In this document: positions 17,509 to 26,618 of the stretch, in pieces
How positions within the stretch are numbered: the first letter of the stretch is position 1
Layout: every line of letters begins with the position of its first letter
From: Albidovulum sp. bin36
GTDB taxonomy: Bacteria > Pseudomonadota > Alphaproteobacteria > Rhodobacterales > Rhodobacteraceae
Direction of reading: 5' to 3'
DNA length: 49,437 nt
NCBI GenBank assembly: GCA_002238565.1
Contig: MPMP01000034.1
Location: forward strand, 1 to 49,437
Program-made: the position numbers and the translations under genes
The notes under the pieces: generated by a model
Told to the model about the DNA's origin: nothing
Database searches by the model: none
The model's input: only the letters and a program-made list of their open reading frames with translations

Positions 17509-19851
17509 CTATTCTCCTTCGCGCAATGCATGCTTCCGACCGTCCCTGAACCCGACTTCCCGACCGATTTCATGACCAAGAGCGGCGCTCGCAAGTCGTG
17601 TCTGGCCGTGCCACATGATCTGGTTGCCGGGGTCCGGGTCGTGCTGACGGTCGCGATAGCCGCCGAGATGCGCAACCAGCCGGACGGCGTCGCCGAGACG
17701 CTCCGGCGCCTCCAGGCCGTACCGGGTCGCGTAGTCGCGCAGGAAGTCTAGCTCATGATCGGTGAACATCAGTTGCGGCTCGCAGTCCGGGACCTCCCGG
17801 CCGAGCAGCGTCATGACCATGATGCGCCACGCGATGACGGCGTTGATCGCAATCGCCCGCTGCAGCCTGTCGGCGGTGCGGAACAGCAGGAACTCGACGC
17901 GACAGCCGGACTTCAGGACGCGAAAGTAGTCCTCGATGCGCCATCTTTGAAGATAGAAGCCGACGATTTCCGCAGCCTCGTCCTTGCTCCCGACCTCGAC
18001 CGTGGTCAGCAGGAACCACTGCACCGGGTCCTCGTCGTCGGGCGGGGCGATCTCCTTGATGTGGACCCCGTACAGGGAGATCGGCTCCGCACCGGGGACC
18101 GCGGCCGTCGCCGGAAGCGTGACCCGGCGGAACCGCAACTCGCATGCCGCCAGCCGCTTCCGCCGCGCCGGACGGGCCTTTTTCCGGCTGGATTTCGGCC
18201 GCGCCGTCAGCCCTTCGATCTCGACATCAATAATGCCGTCGGGTGTGCCGCCGCTCATCGCAGCGAACAGTTTCGGCCCTCCCTTTCCAAGCGCCCTGTC
18301 ATGCCGGGCGCGCACCAGAAGCTCGACCCGCGGACGGCGGCGCTGCACATCGAACATCTCGAACATGTCGGCCTCACGGTCGCACACGGAGATCACTCGC
18401 GTCCTGCCGCCGATCTCGCGCACCGCGTCGGCGGTGTCGTTGAAGGCCTCGAGCCACCGCGCCGTCTTGCGGCGCCTCTCCTCCTCCTTCGAACGCGTCC
18501 CCGCCGGGTCGAAACCCGTCCCGAGCACGCCCAGCGGAAGGCCCGTCCCCGTCACCGCCAGCGTCGCATGCATATGCAGCCCCAGGCTCGTCGCACTGGT
18601 CTGATTTTTCCCGATCACCTGCAGGCCGTCGCAGCCGGGGCGGCGGGAGAAGTTCAGGTCCGTGCCGTCCTGGATCGCAAGAACCGTCCGTTGGCCGCGC
18701 ATCCGCCGGATGCTGCGCTCGCGATGCGGCGCAAGGATGTTCGGAACCGTGATCTCCGACTCGGCGGGCGCCTCGATCAGCCGGTAGAAGCCGGTGATCT
18801 CGCTGCCGCCGCTGTCGCTGGAGGCGTTGATCTTCCGCCCGGGATACGCCGCCAGAAGCCCGGCGCTCCTCACCAGACGCGCCGAAAGCCGCTTGTCGCC
18901 CAAGGGTGCCCCTCCAAACTCGTTCGCCGCCCAGTCCTGCGAATTCAACCCCTCGCCCGGCGCAAGCGAGGGCGCATGGTCGACATGCGGAACGCCGAGC
19001 CTGCGCCGCCAGGAACGCTCCAGAGACCGCATGAACACCGTCTTCACGGTCTTCGCCCGCAGCTTCTCCCGGTCCTGCCGGCCCCGGCCTCCGGTCCTGC
19101 CGACGCACAGGAAGTTCGCCGCCCGCAGGCAGGTGCCGTCATACCCCTCGTCGGCGAAACTCTCAACGAGATACGGGCGGAAGCCGTAGCGCTCCTCGAA
19201 GTCGGACGGCAGGCGGCGCAGGACCCGGCCGAGGACATGGCTGGCAAGGTGCGGACAACGCACCGAGGGCCGGATCAGGAAGCGGCTCAGGCAGACGACG
19301 CGCTCGAGATGCGACCGGCGTCCCCCGTCGTCCCACCCGATCCAGCGGTCCCGCGCCGCAACCCGCAACGCCGCGGCGGAAAAACCCGCCGCCCCGAGCC
19401 AGCCGTGCGACGATCCGACGAGATAGCGGACCTGGCATCCGGCGAAGGTCGTCATCCCGTGCGGGTGCTCGTGCGCAATCAGCGTGTTCCACAAGGCGCG
19501 GTCGGCGGGCTTCACCACCGGCTTGATGCGGAGGCCCTCGATCCGCGCCGGATGCGGCGGCACCCCCTCGGGTTCGGGGACGCCGGCCTCGACGAGGCGC
19601 GGCCCGCCCCTCACCGCCGGCGACTTCGGCGGCGGAAGCACGATGTCCGGAAAGCTCCCGGCCAGAACGCCAAGCGCCTTCATGCAGCCGGCCAGGCGGG
19701 GGCGTCCGGCCGCATCGAAGAAGGAAAACTCCCTGCAGATCCGCCGGCCGAGGGCGGACCGGCTTTCAAACTGTTCCCGGGACAGGATCGCCGCTATGCG
19801 TGCGACCGCCGTCTCGTCCCGCAATGTGCGGCTGATCTGGGACTGTGCCAT
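17509..19851 (-). CDS. IS4-family transposase with N-terminal DUF4338/DruA-like region
   Basis: An intact 780-residue protein. Residues about 115-275 (WNTLIAHEHPHGMTTFAGCQ, then GAAGFSAAALRVAARDRWIG, HLASHVLGRVLRRLPSDFEE, and FADEGYDGTCLRAANF) look like DUF4338, the family of DruA from Druantia anti-phage systems. Residues about 305-360 (WAANEFGGAPLGDKRLSARL) are the Tn5-type DNA-binding domain. The RNase H-like catalytic core follows: D395 (IQDGTD), D491 (CDREADM), and the IS4 signature Y633-x2-R636-x3-E640-x6-K647 within YLQRWRIEDYFRVLK. All catalytic residues are present, so it should be active. The start ATG lies about 50 bp inside the right inverted repeat. What the DruA-like half does for transposition is unknown. 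Confidence 0.85.
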   Translation of the reverse strand: MAQSQISRTLRDETAVARIAAILSREQFESRSALGRRICREFSFFDAAGRPRLAGCMKALGVLAGSFPDIVLPPPKSPAVRGGPRLVEAGVPEPEGVPPHPARIEGLRIKPVVKPADRALWNTLIAHEHPHGMTTFAGCQVRYLVGSSHGWLGAAGFSAAALRVAARDRWIGWDDGGRRSHLERVVCLSRFLIRPSVRCPHLASHVLGRVLRRLPSDFEERYGFRPYLVESFADEGYDGTCLRAANFLCVGRTGGRGRQDREKLRAKTVKTVFMRSLERSWRRRLGVPHVDHAPSLAPGEGLNSQDWAANEFGGAPLGDKRLSARLVRSAGLLAAYPGRKINASSDSGGSEITGFYRLIEAPAESEITVPNILAPHRERSIRRMRGQRTVLAIQDGTDLNFSRRPGCDGLQVIGKNQTSATSLGLHMHATLAVTGTGLPLGVLGTGFDPAGTRSKEEERRRKTARWLEAFNDTADAVREIGGRTRVISVCDREADMFEMFDVQRRRPRVELLVRARHDRALGKGGPKLFAAMSGGTPDGIIDVEIEGLTARPKSSRKKARPARRKRLAACELRFRRVTLPATAAVPGAEPISLYGVHIKEIAPPDDEDPVQWFLLTTVEVGSKDEAAEIVGFYLQRWRIEDYFRVLKSGCRVEFLLFRTADRLQRAIAINAVIAWRIMVMTLLGREVPDCEPQLMFTDHELDFLRDYATRYGLEAPERLGDAVRLVAHLGGYRDRQHDPDPGNQIMWHGQTRLASAALGHEIGREVGFRDGRKHALREGE

Positions 19852-19899
19852 GCGGACCGACTACCGCATCTGAATCCCCTTGTCCAGCCTTTTTTTCGA

Positions 19900-19918
19900 C
19901 TACATGGTAGGCCTAGGC
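19900..19918 (-). repeat. Right terminal inverted repeat of the IS4-type element
   Basis: Reverse complement reads GCCTAGGCCTACCATGTAG. It pairs with 17467-17485 and marks the transposase-proximal (5') end of the element. Confidence 0.8.
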
Positions 19919-19920
19919 GG

Positions 19921-20581
19921 ATTTCCAACGGGACTGCGGATTGTTTTGTCTGCGGGGAGGCGGTTGTCGGCCGGGGCGGCTTTTCGGAAAGGTCGGCGGC
20001 TGCGATGGCTCGCAGGAGCGCGCTCCAGTCCCGGAACACGACGTAGACGAGCACGGTGCGAATGTGATCCAGCATTCAAAACCGCGCGGCGAGTCGGGCG
20101 CACGCCGCCTTCCAGTCCTCGCAGCGGAGGTCGCAGGCGTTCAGCATCAGGGCGGGGGGAGATTATGTTGACGATCGCCAGCAGGCCGGCGAGCGCATCC
20201 CTGCCGCGGCCGAAGTTGCGCTCCAGGTTGAAGCTGTCTTTCAGGATCCCGGAGGCATTTTTCTCGACCTTCCACCTCGCCCGCGCATCTTGCCAGATCC
20301 TCGACGGCATCGCGGCAGACTTCGAGATCGGTGGCGAACGCGCTGCTGTATCGCCGCCTGCCGGACGGCGAGGCGACGGTGATCTCGAACCAGTTGACCT
20401 TCAGGGCGTCCTCGCCGTCCCTGATCGGCACGCCGCTCATCCACCGGTAGAAGCAATGGACCCTTTTCCGGCCCTTGCCTTCGACGGTGCGCAGCGAGTC
20501 GACCTCAACTCCTTGAATATACTCGTACAGCGCGGCGTTCGATTTCGGGCCGGGATCGGGTTTCGGCGGCGATTCCCGGCG
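19921..20581 (-). pseudogene. Transposase relic, C-terminal part (IS4-like, unclassified family)
   Basis: On the minus strand one frame reads KSNAALYEYIQGVEVDSLRT, KGRKRVHCFYRWMSGVPIRD, and DALKVNWFEITVASPSGRRR. After a frameshift come ARWKVEKNASGILKDSFNLE, RNFGRGRDALAGLLAIVNII and finally LDHIRTVLVYVVFRDWSALL. The pattern V-N-W-F-E, then R-x-R-W-K-x-E-x...L-K...L-E-x-N-F-G-x-G, is the C-terminal catalytic region of an IS4-like transposase group. The N-terminal part and at least one frame are lost. It lies right beside the intact IS4-type element, so the younger element landed at or near its end. Confidence 0.6.
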
Positions 20582-20588
20582 TAACCGT

Positions 20589-21083
20589 CTAGGTGATGGC
20601 CTTTATTCGGTCGTGCGAAAGCTCCACGGGAACGATCGTAATCGGCACGGGCAGGTTTCCTGATGATCGCGAGAGATGCGAAACGATTGGTCCGGGGCCG
20701 TCGCTCGCCCCGCCTGCGCCGAGCACGAGAATGCCGATTTCGCTATTCTCCCGGATATAGCCGAGGATTTCGGAAACCGGTTCGCCTTCGCGGATGACCA
20801 GTTCGGGGTCAATGCCGGCCTTTGACTTCATCCAGGTCGCGAAGACTGTGAAATGCGCTTCGATCCTTTCGCGGGCCTCCGCGCGCATGATGTCGGCAAT
20901 TCCCGCCCAGTGGCTTATTTCATCGGGCGGAACAATCGACATGATCACGACTCCGCCGCCGGTCTTGGAAGCGCGCAATGCGGCGAACTGCATGGCGTTC
21001 AGGCATTCGCGGCTATCGTCGAGGATCACTAAGAACTTTCTCAATCCGGTCTTCTTCCCGATTGTGCGGCGCGCCGCCGCCAT
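20589..21083 (-). CDS. Universal stress protein
   Basis: A 164-residue cytoplasmic UspA-fold protein. After a short basic extension it reads LRKFLVILDDSRECLNAMQF, the usual first strand and helix. The ATP-binding type C-terminal loop is GILVLGAGGASDGPGPIVSH, followed by LPVPITIVPVELS. This subfamily, with the D-D-S-R-E-C-L-N-A start, is as I recall the one found next to trpS and nfuA in alphaproteobacteria. Here nfuA has been separated from it by the IS cluster. Its stop lies only 7 bp from the adjacent transposase relic. Confidence 0.85.
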   Translation of the reverse strand: MAAARRTIGKKTGLRKFLVILDDSRECLNAMQFAALRASKTGGGVVIMSIVPPDEISHWAGIADIMRAEARERIEAHFTVFATWMKSKAGIDPELVIREGEPVSEILGYIRENSEIGILVLGAGGASDGPGPIVSHLSRSSGNLPVPITIVPVELSHDRIKAIT

Positions 21084-21202
21084 TCGCGACGGGCGGCTTC
21101 GTCCGCAAATATTAAACTCTCGCCAAGCGCTCGCGCAATCCCAAAATTTTTCGGGACGGGCAATTCGTCGCGAGCGCGCCGCGAGCCGGCGCGGAGGCTT
21201 TT

Positions 21203-22606
21203 TCAGGCCGGCAGGATCTTGCCGGGGTTCATTATGTTTAACGGATCGATCGCCGACTTTATTGATGCCATGTAGCGCGTCGCCGCTCCGAGCTCTCGCT
21301 CCAGATAAGCCATTTTGCCTTGCCCGACGCCGTGCTCGCCGGTGCAGGTGCCGTCCATCGAAATGGCTAGCTCGTTAAGCCAGCCGACGAATTCCTTCGC
21401 TCTGCCCAGTTCGCGGACGTCGTTTTCATCCACAAGCAGAGACATGTGGAAATTGCCGTCGCCCGCATGCCCGACGATCGGAGCCAGCAATTCGTCCCGC
21501 GACGCGCGTTCCTGCGCGACGCGGACGCATTCGGCGAGCCGGGAAATCGGCACGCAAATGTCGGTTACGAAAATGCTCGCGCCGGGCCGCAGCTGGCGCG
21601 TCGCCCAATACGCGTCGTGGCGAGCCTGCCAAAGCCGGTTGCGCTCCTCGCTGTTCGCCGTCCAGATGAACCGCTCGCCGCCGTAGGACTCGGCGATCCC
21701 GCCGAATTCCCTCGACTGCTCGGCGACGCTGTCCTCGCTACCGTGGAACTCGAGAAGAAGCAGCGGCGTTTCCGGAAGATCAAGCTTCGAAAAAGCGTTT
21801 ACGGCCCTTACGGTCAGCTGGTCGAGCAGTTCTATTCGCGCGACCGGCAACCCGTATTGAGCCGTTGAAATCACAGCCCCGCACGCGTCCTTCACGCTCG
21901 GGAAGCAGCAGCTGGCCGACGCGATGGATTCGGGGATGCCCTGCAGCTTGAGCGTAAGCTTGGTGATGACGCCGAGCGTGCCCTCGGCGCCGATCAGCAG
22001 CCTGGTCAGGTCGTAGCCCGCGGAACTCTTCCTGGCGCGCTTGCCAGTGGACGCGACCTGGCCGTCCGGCATAACGGCCTCCAGCGCGAGAACGTTGTCC
22101 TTCATGGTTCCGTATCGAACCGCGTTCGTTCCCGAAGCGCGGGTGGAGGCCATGCCGCCGAGGCTGGCGTCCGCGCCGGGATCGATGGGAAAAAACAGAC
22201 CGGTGTCGCGGAGCTCCGCGTTCAGCGCCTTTCGGGTTACGCCGGGCTCGACGATGCAGTCCAGGTCGTCCTCGTTGATTTCGAGCACCCGGTTCATCTC
22301 GGAAAAATCGATGCAGACGCCTCCTCCGGGCGCGTTGACCTGGCCTTCGAGCGAAGTTCCGGTTCCGAATGGAATGACCGGAGTCGCATGCTCGGCGCAT
22401 ATCGATACGATCATGGCGACTTCCTCGGTGCCGCGCGGCGATATCACCGCGTCGGGAGGCTGGTTCGCAATCCAGGTCGTCGTGTGCCCGTGCTGCTCGC
22501 GAACCGAGCGCCCGGTGACAAGCCTGTCGCCGAAACGCTGCGCCAAAACGCCGCATGCCGTTTTTATTCCGTCTTCGTTTCGATTGATCGCCGCAATCGC
22601 AGTCAT
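21203..22606 (-). CDS. FAD-linked oxidase, D-lactate dehydrogenase (cytochrome) / GlcD type
   Basis: A 467-residue flavoprotein of the vanillyl-alcohol oxidase superfamily. It has the FAD-binding PCMH domain (TPVIPFGTGTSLEGQVNAPG; IDPGADASLGGMASTRASGT with the NAVRYGTMKDNVLALE continuation) and the FAD-linked oxidase C-terminal domain with the metal/substrate motif VGHAGDGNFH and the final GEHGVGQGKMAYLE. These fit D-lactate or related D-2-hydroxy-acid dehydrogenases that pass electrons to cytochrome c or quinone. It has no fused iron-sulfur domain. Substrate D-lactate is the most likely, glycolate possible. It lies among trpS-linked genes on the minus strand. Confidence 0.82.
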   Translation of the reverse strand: MTAIAAINRNEDGIKTACGVLAQRFGDRLVTGRSVREQHGHTTTWIANQPPDAVISPRGTEEVAMIVSICAEHATPVIPFGTGTSLEGQVNAPGGGVCIDFSEMNRVLEINEDDLDCIVEPGVTRKALNAELRDTGLFFPIDPGADASLGGMASTRASGTNAVRYGTMKDNVLALEAVMPDGQVASTGKRARKSSAGYDLTRLLIGAEGTLGVITKLTLKLQGIPESIASASCCFPSVKDACGAVISTAQYGLPVARIELLDQLTVRAVNAFSKLDLPETPLLLLEFHGSEDSVAEQSREFGGIAESYGGERFIWTANSEERNRLWQARHDAYWATRQLRPGASIFVTDICVPISRLAECVRVAQERASRDELLAPIVGHAGDGNFHMSLLVDENDVRELGRAKEFVGWLNELAISMDGTCTGEHGVGQGKMAYLERELGAATRYMASIKSAIDPLNIMNPGKILPA

Positions 22607-22864
22607 GTTTCGCCCTCCGGCGGAGCGCCGGCCATTCGCAGCGCCCGAATTCTCGGATTAGGGGTCCGTCGAAGCGCTTCGGCGCGAAGCCGAGCGGTCG
22701 AACGCCTTGAGTCTCGAAGCCGCATCAATTCTCGCCGCGCGGCGAGGCCGGTCGGCCGCCTTTCGAGCCTACCGCGCACCGGCTTGAAAGTCGAATGCCG
22801 CCCCGCCGATCCGGAGCCTTCGGCATCAAGCGGATTTCCGGCGCCGCCCCGGCCGGCGGCAGCG

Positions 22865-23728
22865 CTATTTTTCCGATTTCGCCCAGTCCCAGTAAAGCTC
22901 TCTGCAAAGCTTCGCAATCCGCCCGAGCTGATAGTGCCTGTCGTCGAATTGGGAGACCGGCGAAATCTTCGCCATGTTGCCGGTCGTGAATACCTCCTCG
23001 GCATCGTCGAAATCTTCGAAAGTCAATACGGTCTCGTGAACCCTGAAGCCTTCGTCCCTCAGCAATTTCAGCACCCGCGCCCTGGTGATGCCGGCAAGAA
23101 ACGTGCCATTCGCGACCGGCGTGAAGACTTCATTGTCCCGGGTCATGAAGATGTTCGATACGGCGGTCTCGGCAACATTCCCCAAGGCATCGGCGACGAG
23201 CGCGTTGTCGAAGCCCTTGTCGTTGGCTTCTCTGAGCATTCTGCCGTTGTTCGGGTAAAGGCATCCGGCTTTCGCGTTGACGACCGCATCGGCCAGCACC
23301 GGTCGGCGGAATTGCGTGCGAGTCAGCGTTAGAGGCCTGCCGGCGGGAGGCATGGGCAGCTCTTCCAGGCAAATGCAGAATCCCGTGGCGTTCTCCTTGG
23401 GCAGCACGCCGAGGGTTCCGCCGTCCAGCGCCCAATACATCGGGCGTATATAGACTGCCGCGCCGGGGGGAAACCTCTTCAGCCCCTCGACGGAAATATC
23501 GTAGAGCTCCTGTTCGGTGCGCACGGGCGTAATGCCCATCGCCCTCGCCGAATCGTTCAGCCGGCGGCAGTGCGCCATAAGGTCGGGCGCAACGCCTTCA
23601 AAATGCCTAGCGCCGTCGAAAACCGAGCTGCCGAGCCAAGAGCCGTGGTCGGCGGCTCGCATGACCATTAAATCGCCGTCGTGCCAGCGACCCTCGAAAT
23701 ACGTTTTAACGTCCGTTCCTATGACCAT
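22865..23728 (-). CDS. Branched-chain amino acid aminotransferase-like (class IV PLP enzyme)
   Basis: A fold-type IV aminotransferase of about 287 residues. The PLP lysine is in VVNAKAGCLYPNN (about residue 158), and the phosphate/cofactor contacts are in NVAETAVSNIFM and FLAGITRARVLKLL, matching the BCAT family. It would transfer amino groups between leucine, isoleucine or valine and 2-oxoglutarate. The subgroup (start FEGRWHDGDLMVMRAADHGS with GSSVFDGARHFEGV) differs from the longer E. coli IlvE, so exact substrates are not certain. The ATG at 23728 follows AGGGAAAGG; a TTG two codons upstream (23734) is an alternative. trpS lies 24 bp or more upstream on the same strand. Confidence 0.82.
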   Translation of the reverse strand: MVIGTDVKTYFEGRWHDGDLMVMRAADHGSWLGSSVFDGARHFEGVAPDLMAHCRRLNDSARAMGITPVRTEQELYDISVEGLKRFPPGAAVYIRPMYWALDGGTLGVLPKENATGFCICLEELPMPPAGRPLTLTRTQFRRPVLADAVVNAKAGCLYPNNGRMLREANDKGFDNALVADALGNVAETAVSNIFMTRDNEVFTPVANGTFLAGITRARVLKLLRDEGFRVHETVLTFEDFDDAEEVFTTGNMAKISPVSQFDDRHYQLGRIAKLCRELYWDWAKSEK

Positions 23729-23757
23729 TCCCAAATGCCTTTCCCTGCCATGGAGAT

Positions 23758-24783
23758 CTAACGCCGCGATCTTATCATGCCGGCTATGTCATAGGCATCG
23801 GCAAGAATCGGCTCGGCGAGTTCGGCGGCCTTGCCCGCGCCGTCGCCGAGAATACGGTCGATTTCAGCCTGGTCCTCCATCAGCCGGTTCATTTCCGACG
23901 TGACCGGCTCGAGCTTCGCTACCGCGAGGTCGGCGAGCCTGGGCTTGAATTCGGAAAAGAGCCGGCCGGCGAACTCGGCGGCCACGCCTTGAGGTTCCCG
24001 CTCGTCGAGCGCGGCGTAAATGTTTATCAGGTTTCGTGCCTCGGGACGTCCGTCCAGCCCGTCGAGCGTACCGGGCAGCGGTTGCGCGTCGGTCCTGGCC
24101 CGGCGGATTTTTTTTGCGATCGCGTCGGCGTCGTCGGTAAGGTTTATTCGGCTCATGTCCGACCGGTCCGATTTCGACATTTTGACCTTGCCGTCCCGCA
24201 GGCTCATGATTCGCGTAGCCGCGCCTTCGATAACCGGTTCGATTATCGGGAAGAAATCAACCCCGTAATCGTGGTTGAACTTGCCCGCGATTTCTCGCGT
24301 AAGCTCCAGATGCTGCTTCTGGTCTTCGCCGACGGGGACGTGCGTCGCGTGATAGACGAGGATGTCGGCCGCCATGAGCGCGGGGTAGGCGAACAGGCCG
24401 ACCGAAGCGTTTTCGCGGTTTTTCCCGGCCTTGTCCTTGAATTGCGTCATGCGTCCGAGCCATCCCATCCGGGCTACGCAATTGAAGAGCCATGCAAGCT
24501 CGGCATGGGAGTGAACCTGCGACTGGTTGAAAAGAATGGAGCGGTCGGGATCGATGCCCGCCGCTATGAATCCCGCCGCGGCCTGCCGGGTTGCAAGGCG
24601 CAGTTCGCTCGGCTCCTGCCAGACCGTGATCGCATGCAGGTCGACGATGCAGTAGATGGATTCGGTGCCGGAATCCTGTAGCGCGACGAAGCGCTTGAGC
24701 GCGCCTAGATAATTCCCAAGCGTCAATCCGCCGCTGGGCTGAATTCCGGAAAAAACGCGCGTTTCGCGTGCCTGGTTTGCCAT
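23758..24783 (-). CDS. trpS: Tryptophanyl-tRNA synthetase
   Basis: A 341-residue class I aminoacyl-tRNA synthetase that charges tRNA-Trp. The HIGH-equivalent motif is [16 protein letters not shown] (residues about 16-31), and the KMSKS loop is [20 protein letters not shown] (about residues 197-216). The length is normal. In many alphaproteobacteria murJ precedes trpS, but no murJ is visible upstream; about 500 bp without a recognisable gene separates trpS from preA. Confidence 0.95.
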   Translation of the reverse strand: MANQARETRVFSGIQPSGGLTLGNYLGALKRFVALQDSGTESIYCIVDLHAITVWQEPSELRLATRQAAAGFIAAGIDPDRSILFNQSQVHSHAELAWLFNCVARMGWLGRMTQFKDKAGKNRENASVGLFAYPALMAADILVYHATHVPVGEDQKQHLELTREIAGKFNHDYGVDFFPIIEPVIEGAATRIMSLRDGKVKMSKSDRSDMSRINLTDDADAIAKKIRRARTDAQPLPGTLDGLDGRPEARNLINIYAALDEREPQGVAAEFAGRLFSEFKPRLADLAVAKLEPVTSEMNRLMEDQAEIDRILGDGAGKAAELAEPILADAYDIAGMIRSRR

Positions 24784-25283
24784 TTGCCTACGTTCCGCCT
24801 CGGAAAATCAGCGATGCCATATCGCCACATGCGAATTGCCGTCAACTGCGGGCAATTTGCGAATTCCAGCCAACTGTTGTCGGCGACAGCGCCCGCTATC
24901 CCAAATTCGGCCGAAGTTCAAATGAATTGTCTTGATCGGATGCGGACGGCGTTTGTTCCTAGGGTCGGATCCTTCTCGCGAAAGAGGTGGAGTCCAGGCT
25001 CGCGCTCGCGTCGACGGCATCGAGGGCCCGTCGCTTGCCGAGGATATACGCTGGCTCAAGCCGACGGCGCGGCGGCGGCCATGCCCGCTCCCGCCTTGGC
25101 CTCGGCCGACGCGAGCCGGCGCGTTTGCAGCCATTCGGGTGACGAAGCCGAAAGCGGAAGAATTCAAGCCTGAACGTGGCTGAGATGCCGAATCGGAATC
25201 GATCTGACCGGCATGCTCGAGTGAAAGGTCGGCGATGCGTCCGGCAACTCGCGAGCTACGCCGTATGTTTTTCGAGAATCCGG
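24784..25283. other. Gene-free stretch upstream of trpS
   Basis: 500 bp between the preA stop and the trpS start, both on the minus strand. The frames present are arginine/serine-rich shadows without motifs or ribosome binding sites. It should contain the trpS promoter. I see no terminator, RNA gene or relic I can name. Confidence 0.4.
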
Positions 25284-26585
25284 CTATTCGGCGGCGCACG
25301 CGGCCGGATTGTTGGGATGCTGCGTCCAATTCGAGTATTCTTTTTCGACGACCCTGCCGGTTCGGGCGTCTATTTCGCCCGGCTGGAGTTCCGCCATCGT
25401 TATGCAGTTCTCGACCGGGCAGACATTGACGCATAGGTTGCAGGCGACGCACTCTTCGTCGATGACCTCGAATTCGCGGCCCGGGTTGATCCGGATGGCC
25501 TGATGGGAAGTGTCTTCGCAGACCGCGAAGCATCTTCCGCATTTTATGCACAGGTCCTGGTCGATGCGCGCCTTCGTTACGTAGTTGAGATTGAGGTACT
25601 GCCAGTCCAGCACGTTCGGGACGGCCCGTCCGCGGAAATCGTCAATGGCATCGATGCCTTTTTCCTCCATCCAAAGACGGAGGCCTTCCGTCAGCTCGTG
25701 GATTATCCGGAAACCGAATGTCATCGCCGCCGTGCAAATTTGGACGTTTCCGGCGCCTAGGGCAATGAACTCCGCGGCGTCGCGCCAGGTCGTAATGCCG
25801 CCGATTGCCGATAGCGGGAAGCCTGCGGTTTCCGGATCGCGGGCGATTTCGGCGACCATGTTGAGCGCGATGGGCTTGATCGCCGGGCCGCAGTAGCCGC
25901 CGTGCGTTCCCTTTCCGTCGATCGTCGGCTCCGGGCTGAACGTATCGAGATTTACGCCCGTGATTGACGAAACCGTGTTGATGAGCGACACGCCGTCGCC
26001 GCCCCCTGCCTTGGCCGCGCGGGCGGGAAACCTGATATCGGTGATGTTAGGAGTCAGCTTGACGAGCACCGGCATCCGAGTGTTCGACTTGACCCATCGG
26101 GCAACCATTTCGATATACTCGGGGACCTGGCCGACCGCCGATCCCATGCCTCGTTCGCTCATGCCGTGGGGGCAGCCGAAATTCAGTTCTACGCCGTCCG
26201 CTTCCGTCTCCTCGACTCTACCGAGTATTTTTTTCCAAGGGGCTTCTTCGCAGGGCACCATGAGGCTGACCAGAAGCGCGCGGTCGGGGAATTCGCGCTT
26301 GATTATCTTTATTTCGTCGAGATTCGTCTGCAGCGGCCTGTCGGTGATCAGTTCGATGTTATTGAGGCCCAGGAGCTTCCGGTCTCCTGTCCAGACGGCG
26401 CCGTATCGAGGTCCGTTTACATTCACGATGTGCGGGTCGAACCCCAGCGTCTTCCAGACGGCGCCGCCCCATCCGGCCTGAAAGGCGCGCCGCACGTTGT
26501 ATTCCTTGTCGGTAGGCGGCGCCGAGGCCAGCCAGAACGGATTGGGCGATTTGATTCCTAGGAATTCCGAATTCAGGCTAGCCAT
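25284..26585 (-). CDS. preA: NAD-dependent dihydropyrimidine dehydrogenase subunit PreA
   Basis: A 433-residue subunit that reduces uracil/thymine (or catalyses the reverse) in reductive pyrimidine catabolism. The N-terminal FMN barrel has NPFWLASAPPTDKEYNVRRA, ELNFGCPHGMSERGMGSAVG with the active-site region, and AIGGITTWRDAAEFI. The C-terminus has a two-cluster ferredoxin domain, CIKCGRCFAVC and CVACNLCVNVCPV. The start has a strong AAAAGGAGA site 7 nt before the ATG. preT lies 33 bp upstream in the same operon and supplies electrons from NAD(P)H. No dihydropyrimidinase is in this window. Confidence 0.93.
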   Translation of the reverse strand: MASLNSEFLGIKSPNPFWLASAPPTDKEYNVRRAFQAGWGGAVWKTLGFDPHIVNVNGPRYGAVWTGDRKLLGLNNIELITDRPLQTNLDEIKIIKREFPDRALLVSLMVPCEEAPWKKILGRVEETEADGVELNFGCPHGMSERGMGSAVGQVPEYIEMVARWVKSNTRMPVLVKLTPNITDIRFPARAAKAGGGDGVSLINTVSSITGVNLDTFSPEPTIDGKGTHGGYCGPAIKPIALNMVAEIARDPETAGFPLSAIGGITTWRDAAEFIALGAGNVQICTAAMTFGFRIIHELTEGLRLWMEEKGIDAIDDFRGRAVPNVLDWQYLNLNYVTKARIDQDLCIKCGRCFAVCEDTSHQAIRINPGREFEVIDEECVACNLCVNVCPVENCITMAELQPGEIDARTGRVVEKEYSNWTQHPNNPAACAAE

Positions 26586-26618
26586 CAGTGATCTCCTTTT
26601 GGCCGAGGGCGCAAAAAG

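Larger units (their letters stand above)
17467..19918 (-). mobile_element. IS4-type insertion sequence with a DruA-like transposase
   Basis: A complete element of about 2.45 kb. The left end (17467-17485) reads GCCTAGGCCTACC-GA-GTAG, and the right end (19900-19918) reads, reverse-complemented, GCCTAGGCCTACC-AT-GTAG, giving 17 of 19 identical positions. Because CCTAGG is itself a palindrome, the true inverted repeat may be GCCTACC with CTAG as a duplicated target, or the longer repeat may be genuine; sequence alone does not decide. A single long transposase gene fills the element. The element abuts an older transposase relic on its right, suggesting insertion into pre-existing mobile DNA. Confidence 0.8.

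Noticed and set aside
17509..19851. A Druantia defence locus
   Set aside because: The DruA-like part is fused to a transposase between terminal inverted repeats, and no DruE-type helicase or other Druantia gene is present.
17755..20046. 763-codon plus-strand ORF
   Set aside because: Antisense shadow of the IS4-type transposase in GC-rich DNA; proline/arginine-rich without domains.
24808..25551. Minus-strand ORF upstream of trpS, considered as a murJ remnant
   Set aside because: No MurJ helices or motifs; arginine-rich shadow that partly overlaps preA.
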